The notes beneath the pieces were generated by a model that did not search any database, was not told where the DNA came from, and worked only from the letters and a program-made list of their open reading frames with translations. A stretch of DNA of 38,671 nucleotides, taken from NCBI GenBank assembly GCA_024225635.1, contig JAAEMK010001055.1, positions 1 through 38,671 on the forward strand. The letters run 5' to 3'. Position 1 is the first letter of the stretch. The number at the start of each line of letters is the position of its first letter. The stretch comes from Desulfobacteraceae bacterium. Lineage in GTDB: Bacteria; Desulfobacterota; Desulfobacteria; Desulfobacterales; Desulfobacteraceae. The position numbers and the translations under genes are program-made. Positions 33,101-38,671 of this stretch are shown here, piece after piece.

Positions 33101-33515
33101 CATCCTTGCCTGAACCCGTGAAGCAGGCGGCAAGGTTCAATTCTCCGTTTTTCCTTTTGATCAGGCGGATGTCCGGGGCAATGATCCGGATCTCTCCAAA
33201 GGCGAGTTCATATTGCCGCAGCCGTGAAGGGGCGAAGGTGATCAGGATGTCATCCACCCCCACAACCTTTTCATCCCCCGGCCCATGAATCTCAAGGCCT
33301 TGGATTCGGACCTCCCCCTTGGAAAGGGAAAAGCCCATGCCATCCATCAGGATGCGGCCCGGGATTCGCTGATTGATCTGGTTCAGCACGGTTTGGCGGC
33401 CATGGCCGGTTTCCAGCCAGAACCTCAATGAAACGGTTGCCGACACAATAATAACCAAACATGCCAGGCATGTGATACTGACGAATTTTATGTGTTTTTT
33501 TAACCGGGTATTCAC
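30117..33515 (-). CDS. tamB: TamB-like envelope-spanning protein
   Basis: The protein has 1132 aa and starts at a GTG with AAGGGG 7 nt upstream. Residues about 10-30 form a single membrane anchor. The remainder is a long repetitive beta-structure (AsmA/TamB-like lines such as LSGEVTLEDF and ITGNGKADL), ending in the TamB/DUF490 domain, including PYGIKPELDITAGHHI and LILTLSSQPREEHEDILSLLVTG, the characteristic C-terminal part. It bridges the inner and outer membranes and works with TamA in protein insertion or lipid transport. It has the usual length (about 1100-1300 aa). Its ATGA overlap with tamA supports joint translation. Confidence 0.88.
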   Translation of the reverse strand: MNTRLKKHIKFVSITCLACLVIIVSATVSLRFWLETGHGRQTVLNQINQRIPGRILMDGMGFSLSKGEVRIQGLEIHGPGDEKVVGVDDILITFAPSRLRQYELAFGEIRIIAPDIRLIKRKNGELNLAACFTGSGKDAEPSGKQQSARFPFNIIVDALSVEKGRLVLELEQEQISLATGDIDISGSGNLVGQVFGLDLATGASTLIVKDEEPFETNRLTLSLSYEKGSLNRLALDLDSQPARLALNGSVSGLLREPEADLFLEILADLEKTPSPIPGKLKAKASLKGTLARPMASLSINYAGGEDPSIPLKHADLQLNLADNILTLDRLKAAHDGGEITGNGKADLTRAFPKGLFSNERDLGKLSCTLDLQADTFQPGILLEQYGLPGVHGICSFTARLRGSPWNPEATLQMTATDMGYGDYPRANADLDLALAGDHLKIKDLALTSLSSNLNITGRVKVMEKGRPLPHKKMAASLALSSTRLILEEFLPNDRGLGAELALDGNLTGTLEAPGATLTLTGQNLRAAGQTASALVLEANLDKSAMKGTLALKGLEIMEKPFRDFTADLSLDQGIARVRGDLGFDLNASLDTESMDFTTDMTFGETDLLPWLTLAGVKEVEGLVNGRIHVKGNTRDMEKIQGRADIDRLALSYRNEYNLTSRELRARINGREVELFPAVLTLPGDGNLTLEAKGKIGDKIRIQANGTIPARAAALFTDAVPGLEGHITTDTLAILEKDIKKSEVTSRIELHGLGMVIPQTGQKVHDMNGLIRATPHGLEIPSITGKLDTGDFSLSGEVTLEDFMPNRFQARFKGTALPAVVPDTMEAVFRTDLTLAGTPEDALLRGNITLESGVWTRDFNLEKTALKQLAGLTRKKEGPTAMDNGGHPADTVRLDLVVNAKTPFMVDNNLAYLEVTPDLAIKGKASHPTVSGRTALTPGTLTYHGKEFELTRGVIDFTDPYGIKPELDITAGHHIRDWDLQLSVIGPPEDLILTLSSQPREEHEDILSLLVTGKTTNELIRSEGGSTTSPATLLAGIAASSVAEKLKESTGLDILEVGVTDNNGASAVGNVNLTVGKEITENMTVTYGMETKDGDMIQKTATTYKLSDRMSVSGFQNTEGHYGAEIRYRLEFK

Positions 33516-33725
33516 CCTTTTTCCCCTTACGGATTGATTTATGAACGAGGAATTGTATCAGTTCCGGGCCATGGACTCAAGAATTATCAAACGGAAGAGG
33601 GGGAACAGGGCGATAATATTTTGATCAATTCGGCAATTGATGATATGAACATCCAGTTTCTTTTCTCCCAATCCGGCAGAGCGTGAGACATAACCAAATG
33701 ACAGACTAAGGACAAGGCAAGCCCC

Positions 33726-34556
33726 ATGAACAGGGAAATGATCGAGGATAAGGATCTGTTCCTCCTGAAAAAAATCAGGGAGATCCTGGAAAATAAAGAA
33801 AATCTGAAGCATGAAGAGGATATACCTGAAAAAAAATCGGTATGGCAGAGAGCTGGTTTCTGGCTGTTGATTCTTTGCGCGGGGGGCGTCATGACCGGTG
33901 TGATGTTTTTCCGAAATCCGTCCCCCATAATCGCGTCAAACAATCCGGGGCCGGGAACCGAAGCCGCGGTTGAAGAGATCAAATCCACGGTTGCTGCAAA
34001 AATCGCTGATCCCGTTGAAGTCGTTGACACCAGGGAGATGGTGCCGGTTCAGGAAATCCGTCGGGAAGAGGCTCCTGCTTCCATGGAAACAGATCCGCCT
34101 GAAAGAGATGCGGTATCGCAACAGGAAGCCGCCAGGGGGTGCGAAGGTGTTTCAGGCCCTGAAGTTCCAGGGGAAACAACGGCTGCTGTTATGTCAGGCC
34201 CGGCTGAAGAAACAGGTATCTCTTCCGGCGTCCGGATTGCCGAAATCGTATCCTGCAGTGAAATAACCCAAAGGGAATACGAGGCTCCCCGGAAGGTTTT
34301 TTCCCTCGAAAAAGACGCAACCGCCGCAGTCTGGATGAATGTGGTGTCGGATGGGCAGCCTTTTACCCTGACCCATGTCTATTATCTCAACGGGAGCAGG
34401 TATTGCGCAATTCCCCTTGAGATCCGCTATAAAAGCATGCGCACATGGAGCAATGTAACACTTGGATGCCGGGAGCACATTGGAGAATGGCGGGTTGAGG
34501 TGGTTACGGGCAAAGGGGAAATACTTGACCGGATAGAATTTACCGTTGTTTCATAG
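33726..34556 (+). CDS. DUF2914 membrane-anchored protein
   Basis: The protein has 276 aa. A basic, charged N-terminus (about 1-40) is followed by a single membrane helix (about 44-62), a Glu/Pro/Ala-rich low-complexity linker (about 65-170) and a C-terminal DUF2914 domain (about 190-275: VWMNVVSDGQP, HVYYLNGSRYCAIPLEI, RTWSNVTLG, GEWRVEVVTGKGEILDRIEF). The domain is on the periplasmic side if the helix is N-in. The function of DUF2914 is not established; in some proteins it accompanies peptidoglycan-related or regulatory domains. The ribosome-binding site is weak; an ATG at 33738 with AGGGA upstream is an alternative start. Confidence 0.75.
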   Translation: MNREMIEDKDLFLLKKIREILENKENLKHEEDIPEKKSVWQRAGFWLLILCAGGVMTGVMFFRNPSPIIASNNPGPGTEAAVEEIKSTVAAKIADPVEVVDTREMVPVQEIRREEAPASMETDPPERDAVSQQEAARGCEGVSGPEVPGETTAAVMSGPAEETGISSGVRIAEIVSCSEITQREYEAPRKVFSLEKDATAAVWMNVVSDGQPFTLTHVYYLNGSRYCAIPLEIRYKSMRTWSNVTLGCREHIGEWRVEVVTGKGEILDRIEFTVVS

Positions 34557-34596
34557 AACGGCTGTGGTACGATCCTTTAAACTTAAGAGGCATTAA

Positions 34597-35043
34597 ATGA
34601 AAATATGGGTAGACGCGGATGCATGCCCCGTGGTGATCAAAAACATTCTGTTTAAAGCGGCAGAGCGAACCTGCGTGCAACTGATCCTTGTGGCTAATCA
34701 ACCCATGCGTATGCCGCCGTCGCGGTACGTTACAACAATTCAGGTTGCATCCGGTTCTGATGTCGCAGACGACGAGATCGTTAAAAGGCTCAACTCCGGA
34801 GATCTTGTGATCACAGCCGACATTCCTTTGGCGGCGCAAGTGATTGAAAAGGGAGGACATGCCCTGAATCCCAGAGGGGAACTCTATTCAGAGGAGAATA
34901 TCCGGGAGCGTCTAAGCGTGAGAAATTTTATGGATGGCCTGCGGGGGAGCGGCATAGATACGGGAGGTCCGCCGCCCCTGAGTCAGAAAAACCGAAACGC
35001 TTTTGCCGCTCACCTTGATAAAATATTAACCCAGTATGCATAA
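34597..35043 (+). CDS. yaiI: YaiI/YqxD family protein (DUF188)
   Basis: The 148-aa protein has the family's hallmark start [15 protein letters not shown] and the conserved [13 protein letters not shown] and [11 protein letters not shown] segments, followed by [10 protein letters not shown] and GGPPPLSQ. It is full length. DUF188 proteins have a PIN-like nuclease fold with acidic residues (D6, D8, and the DVADD group), but their physiological role is unclear. The ATG has AAGAGG upstream. It lies 40 nt after the DUF2914 gene, with which it may be co-transcribed. Confidence 0.88.
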   Translation: MKIWVDADACPVVIKNILFKAAERTCVQLILVANQPMRMPPSRYVTTIQVASGSDVADDEIVKRLNSGDLVITADIPLAAQVIEKGGHALNPRGELYSEENIRERLSVRNFMDGLRGSGIDTGGPPPLSQKNRNAFAAHLDKILTQYA

Positions 35044-35193
35044 ACTGCTTTTCTGAGAACTCCCATAACCTATAATGGGAGAAAACCGGGCAAACGTTTA
35101 TAACAATCTGTTTGCAGAATTTCGCCAGGGGTATATAGTGCTGAAAACGGAGTTGGATTGTATTGTGAACGGATCTTTAAAGGGGTCAAAGGA

Positions 35194-35517
35194 ATGGGAA
35201 AGAAATCAGCGGAAAAACGATCGGAAGAACGATGCCCCATTGAACCTTCTGATACGGGTCATCTTCTAAAGGCCGTCATCAGCGGCAGGGAATACCGGTT
35301 CAAGGTGTTGAACATCTGCCAGGGGGGCATTGGCATGCTTGTCAAGGCGTCCCAGGATACGGTGCTGGCAACCTTGCAAAAAGGGGTGGTGATGAAGATG
35401 AACTACATCAATCCCAAGGGCACCCTGGAGATCAAGGTTGAGATGCGCCATGCCACACGCTTTAGTAACGGCCCCTATGAAGGGGATTTTTGTGTGGGAT
35501 TCTCCTTGTCCGTCTAA
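35194..35517 (+). CDS. PilZ-like c-di-GMP-binding protein
   Basis: The 107-aa protein starts at the ATG at 35194 (AAGGGG 8 nt upstream). It begins with KRSEER, an RxxxR motif that binds c-di-GMP in PilZ domains, and has NICQGGIG at about 45, close to the D/NxSxxG motif. The remainder is the expected beta-barrel (VVMKMNYINPKGTLEIKVEMRH). It is a single-domain PilZ receptor. Such proteins control motility or envelope functions through partners. No partner is evident in the neighbourhood. Confidence 0.7.
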   Translation: MGKKSAEKRSEERCPIEPSDTGHLLKAVISGREYRFKVLNICQGGIGMLVKASQDTVLATLQKGVVMKMNYINPKGTLEIKVEMRHATRFSNGPYEGDFCVGFSLSV

Positions 35518-35782
35518 ATTTTTGTTAAATTATCGGCGAAAAAATCATTTTACTGCATCAAATCAAGACCAAGGCTGGAATTCCCGCTCATGCCCCGAGC
35601 AGGATCGTGACAGATCCGAGGAACATCAGCACATCAACCCGATAAAAAAATCCATTTATAGTGTTCCAGGGCAGGGCCGGGTAGGATTCGTCTCCGGGAC
35701 GGTTCATCCTTGTTTTCGCTAAATACCTGTGTTAACTGTACTGTTCGTTAATTGGGTTCATATAATAAAGGACTTTTAGTTC
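35518..35782. other. Intergenic region before the Fe-ADH operon
   Basis: About 265 nt with no convincing gene. TATAAT occurs at 35761-35766, but its -35 region is poor and the ribosome-binding site (AAAGGA, 35767-35772) directly follows it. The leader would be only about 10 nt, so this promoter is uncertain. Confidence 0.35.
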
Positions 35783-36925
35783 ATGGGTATTTTAAAATTT
35801 TCAGTTCCGGAAATATTTTTTGGGCTTGGCAGCCTGAAATATACCGGAATGTGCGCCAGGCGGCTCGGGGCCGAAAAAATATTTTTTGTCTCTGATCCGG
35901 GCCTGGAAAAATCCGGATGGATCGATCATGTGTTTGAGATCCTTGATCAGGAAGGTCTCAAATGGGTTTACTATTCCGATATCTCTCCCAATCCCCGGGA
36001 CTGGCAGATAGAAAAAGGCGCTCTTTTATATAAAAAGCATGGATGTGATGTGGTCATGACCCTGGGGGGGGGAAGTCCCATGGACGCCGCCAAGGGAATC
36101 GCCCTTGTTGCCAGCAACGGCGGCCGTGTCAATGATTACGAGGGGGCCAACCGTATACAGTTGCCTCTTCCGCCCATGATTTTCATTCCGTCGACGGCGA
36201 GCAGCGGGTCCGACATTTCCCAGTTCGCCATTATCACGGACATGGAACGCAAGGTGAAGATGTCCATCATCAGCCGGACCCTGATGCCGAATATCTCCAT
36301 TGTCGATCCCACCCTTCTGACCACAAAATCCCGGGAACTTTTCATTGAAGCCGCCGTGGACGCGCTTTCCCATGCGGTTGAGGCCCATGTTTCAAGGATT
36401 GCTTCTCCCATGACCGAGGTGCATTCCCTGAAAGCCATTGAGCTTATCGTGAAATTTCTGCCCCAGGCCCTGGAGAACCGTTCAATGGAAAACCTGGAAA
36501 AGCTGAGCATGGCGGGAACATCCGCGGCAATGGCTTTCAGCAACGCAAGCCTTGGCCTGGACCATGCCCTTGCCCATTCCCTGGGCGGTATGCTGGATGC
36601 GGTCCACGGCACGATCCATCCCATACTGCTTCCCCGGGTGATGCGGTATAATCTTTGTGAATGCACGGATAAAATCGCCCAGATAGGGGAGGTGGTCCTG
36701 GGAAAAACCCTTGCCACCCCCCGGGAAACCGCCCTTGCGGGCATCGAGCAGCTTGAAGGGTATTTTCAGAGCCTTGGTGTGGCCACCCGGTTGCGCGACA
36801 TCGTGCCTGACAGGTCGGCATTGCCCCAGATCTGCAAGATGGCCGCCTATGATTCCTGCCTGTTGAGCAATCCAAGAACGGCAACGGCTGAAGACATGAT
36901 GCGGATCTGCGAAGGGGTGTGGTGA
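35783..36925 (+). CDS. Iron-containing alcohol dehydrogenase
   Basis: This 380-aa group III Fe-ADH has the NAD(P)-binding motif GGGSPMDAAKG (about 95-105) and STASSGSD at about 138-145. Metal ligands fit the FucO pattern: D193, H197, H261 (HALAHSLGG) and H275 (HGTIHP), with the usual 14-residue gap between the last two. It should reduce an aldehyde or oxidise an alcohol with NAD(P)(H) in the cytoplasm. The substrate is unknown. It overlaps the histidine kinase gene by one base (TGATG), and a two-gene signal system follows, so its expression and that of the regulator are linked. The ribosome-binding site is AAAGGA about 11 nt upstream. Confidence 0.88.
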   Translation: MGILKFSVPEIFFGLGSLKYTGMCARRLGAEKIFFVSDPGLEKSGWIDHVFEILDQEGLKWVYYSDISPNPRDWQIEKGALLYKKHGCDVVMTLGGGSPMDAAKGIALVASNGGRVNDYEGANRIQLPLPPMIFIPSTASSGSDISQFAIITDMERKVKMSIISRTLMPNISIVDPTLLTTKSRELFIEAAVDALSHAVEAHVSRIASPMTEVHSLKAIELIVKFLPQALENRSMENLEKLSMAGTSAAMAFSNASLGLDHALAHSLGGMLDAVHGTIHPILLPRVMRYNLCECTDKIAQIGEVVLGKTLATPRETALAGIEQLEGYFQSLGVATRLRDIVPDRSALPQICKMAAYDSCLLSNPRTATAEDMMRICEGVW

Positions 36926-38142
36926 TGAACAAGCCTACAACCCTGGAAGATATAGTCGGTCTTGAATATACCAAGCTGGGCTTTTTCGGTGAGGTGAAAA
37001 ACAAGGTGGCCGAACTCCAGGCGACCAACTTCAAACTCGAGCGCAAGCAGCGCCAGCTCCAGGCGGTTCTGGATGGTATCTCCGATGTGATGGCGCTGAT
37101 TTCAATGAATTTCACCATCGTGTCCGTGAACAACCTGTTTTCCGAAACCTTTAATTGTGAGAATCCCGAAGGCCGGTTGTGCTATGAGATCTTCACCAAC
37201 AGGACCGCCCCCTGTCCGGAATGCCCGCTCATAAGCGCCCAGAAGACCGCCGGGGTCTGCCGTCAGCTGATCGTCTACCAGGTGGACGATAAAAACCACC
37301 AGTTTGAAGTCACGGTCTCCCCCATGCTGGACTCCAATAAAAAAATATTCAGGTTTCTGCTTCTCATGCGGGATGTGACCCGGGAAAAAGAGTACCAGGA
37401 AAAATATAACTATTCGAGTAAAATGGCCACCGTGGGCGTACTTGCCGCCGGTGTGGCCCATGAGATAAACAACCCGCTGACCGCCATCAGCGGGTTTTCC
37501 GAAGGGCTCAGGCGGCGGCTGCCAAGGCTTGAGAACAGCCTGGAAGAGAATCCTGAAAACCGGGAGCTCCTGGAGGATTTCAATGAATATGTGGAAACCA
37601 TCATTGCCGAGTGCAACCGTTGCCGGGATATTGTAAAGGGGTTGCTCACCTTCAGTCCCAGGAAAAAAATTGATTTTGCGCCAGTGAATCTCAAAGCGCT
37701 GGTCATCGATGTGCTCAAACTGTTGAGCAACCGCCTGAAACATTATCCGAAGTTGAAAATAGACCTTGAATTCGGCGATGGGATTCCAAAGGTCCACGGC
37801 AATGCCGGTGAACTCAAGCAGGTGATACTCAACGTTATATGCAATGCCATGGATGCCGCTGAAAACAACGGCAGGCTGCATATCAGTACGGAAAAAGAGG
37901 GGGCCTGGGTCGTGCTTTCGGTCCGGGACAACGGCTGCGGCATTGCCCCGGAAATCATGGACCGGCTTTTTGATCCGTTTTTTACAACAAAGCCCGTGGA
38001 CAAGGGAACCGGCATCGGGCTGTCCATCTGTTACAATATCATCAAACAGCACAACGGAGAGATCACCGTGGACACCAAAGATGCCCAAGGCACCGTTTTT
38101 AAAATTAAATTACCAAATCCTGAATGTGTGAAAAATGACTGA
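36925..38142 (+). CDS. PAS-domain sensor histidine kinase
   Basis: The protein has 405 aa from the ATG at 36925, which overlaps the Fe-ADH stop by one base. A coiled-coil start (about 20-45) leads into a PAS domain (about 45-155) with a cysteine motif (APCPECPL), then a HisKA domain with the phosphoacceptor H179 in AAGVAHEINNPLTA, and an HATPase domain (about 290-400; DNGCGIAPE and GTGIGLSI). There is no transmembrane segment, so it senses a cytoplasmic signal, perhaps redox or a metabolite through the PAS cysteines. It is followed by an NtrC-family response regulator with an 8-nt overlap, the likely partner. This type of pair controls sigma-54 promoters. Confidence 0.88.
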   Translation: MNKPTTLEDIVGLEYTKLGFFGEVKNKVAELQATNFKLERKQRQLQAVLDGISDVMALISMNFTIVSVNNLFSETFNCENPEGRLCYEIFTNRTAPCPECPLISAQKTAGVCRQLIVYQVDDKNHQFEVTVSPMLDSNKKIFRFLLLMRDVTREKEYQEKYNYSSKMATVGVLAAGVAHEINNPLTAISGFSEGLRRRLPRLENSLEENPENRELLEDFNEYVETIIAECNRCRDIVKGLLTFSPRKKIDFAPVNLKALVIDVLKLLSNRLKHYPKLKIDLEFGDGIPKVHGNAGELKQVILNVICNAMDAAENNGRLHISTEKEGAWVVLSVRDNGCGIAPEIMDRLFDPFFTTKPVDKGTGIGLSICYNIIKQHNGEITVDTKDAQGTVFKIKLPNPECVKND

Positions 38143-38671
38143 ACAATCAAACACGATTAATATACTTGTGGTGGACGATGAAAAATCCATCCGCAGGTTA
38201 CTTGAAAAAGAATTGAGCTCTCCCAGGCGGAGCATCACAACAGCCGGTAATGCAAAGGAGGCCCTTGCCGCCATCCGGCAGGATGTGTTTGACGTCATCA
38301 TTCTGGATATCAGCCTTCCCGACGCCAACGGCATCGAGCTCATGTCCAGGTTCCAGGAGGAGATCCTGGCGATCCAGATCATTCTGATCACCGGGTACGG
38401 GGATGTGGACGACGCGGTGGAGGCCATGAAGACCGGGGCCTGCGACTATATCACAAAGCCCTTTGACCTGGAGCGCATCGAACAGGTGGTTGAAAAGGCC
38501 TATCAACGGGGAAGCCTTCAGAAGAAGAATTTTTTGAAATCCCAGGAGGGCCGGACAAAAAAACACTACCCTGAAGAGATCGTGGGCCATTCAGCCGCCA
38601 TGGAGGAGGTCCGGTTCCTGATCGGCAAGGTTGCCCCCACCTCGGTTCCCGTGCTCATAACCGGGGAAAGC
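38135..38671 (+). CDS. NtrC-family sigma-54 response regulator (cut by window end)
   Basis: Only the first 179 residues are present. Residues about 8-120 are a CheY-like receiver: VVDDE (acidic pocket), D58 as phosphoacceptor in VIILDISLPD, and KPF with the conserved lysine (about 108). After a linker, EIVGHSAAMEEVRFLI and the start of Walker A (ITGES) show the sigma-54-interacting AAA+ domain, where the sequence stops. The rest of the AAA+ domain and the Fis-type HTH lie beyond the window. The ATG overlaps the end of the kinase gene by 8 nt. Confidence 0.85.
   Translation, partial: MTEQSNTINILVVDDEKSIRRLLEKELSSPRRSITTAGNAKEALAAIRQDVFDVIILDISLPDANGIELMSRFQEEILAIQIILITGYGDVDDAVEAMKTGACDYITKPFDLERIEQVVEKAYQRGSLQKKNFLKSQEGRTKKHYPEEIVGHSAAMEEVRFLIGKVAPTSVPVLITGES

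Noticed and set aside
35761-35766. TATAAT as the promoter of the Fe-ADH operon
   Set aside because: The -35 is poor, and the ribosome-binding site lies where the transcript would only just start; possibly chance.

Overview
The window looks like a chromosomal segment of an anaerobic Desulfobacterota (deltaproteobacterial, Desulfobacterales-like) bacterium. This is inferred from gene content: a benzoyl-CoA reductase / 2-hydroxyacyl-CoA dehydratase-type enzyme cluster with HgdC/BcrD-type activators, a CooC/AcsF-like ATPase, an acetyl-CoA-synthase-like protein, an Fe-alcohol dehydrogenase next to a PAS histidine kinase and NtrC-type regulator, an outer-membrane TamA/TamB pair, and REP-like palindromes. 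No rRNA, tRNA or CRISPR array was seen. The species cannot be named from this sequence.

Left part (1-5480), accessory DNA. A minus-strand 910-aa protein fuses an Mrr-like PD-(D/E)XK nuclease to a STAND NTPase, a likely anti-phage effector. After a small hypothetical gene comes a divergent repressor/Cro-like pair whose shared control region carries three evenly spaced operators; the Cro-like mRNA is probably leaderless. Several palindromic repeats follow.

Metabolic operon (5486-14624, minus strand). Nine tightly coupled genes run in the order GntR/FadR regulator, GMC-type FAD/Fe-S oxidoreductase, helical protein of unknown function, two 2-hydroxyacyl-CoA dehydratase-family subunits, two ASKHA activator ATPases, an acetyl-CoA-synthase-domain-like protein, and a CooC-like ATPase. 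Overlaps of 1 or 4 nt and a GntR-type operator/promoter in front of the first gene suggest one autoregulated unit. The substrate is unknown, and the mix of BCR-type and ACS/CooC-type parts is unusual.

Middle accessory part (15161-25823). A metallophosphoesterase/beta-propeller protein is followed by about 600 bp of REPIN-like repeats, partly tandem. Then comes a three-gene operon: TIR effector, MoxR AAA ATPase, and an 862-aa protein ending in an FGE-sulfatase/C-type-lectin domain. That domain lacks the catalytic cysteines of true FGE. Its last about 25 codons look like the variable region of a diversity-generating retroelement (DGR), and a strong hairpin lies 9 nt after the stop. This fits a DGR-diversified ternary conflict system, with effector, ATPase switch and hypervariable sensor. 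No reverse transcriptase lies in the window. A Schlafen/AlbA-type protein and two small Cys-rich ORFs follow.

Right part (25895-38671), mostly housekeeping. It holds a DUF2752 protein with a membrane partner, a lipoprotein, tamB-tamA, a DUF2914 membrane protein, a YaiI-family protein, a PilZ protein, and an Fe-ADH / PAS histidine kinase / NtrC-family regulator operon. The last gene runs off the window end.
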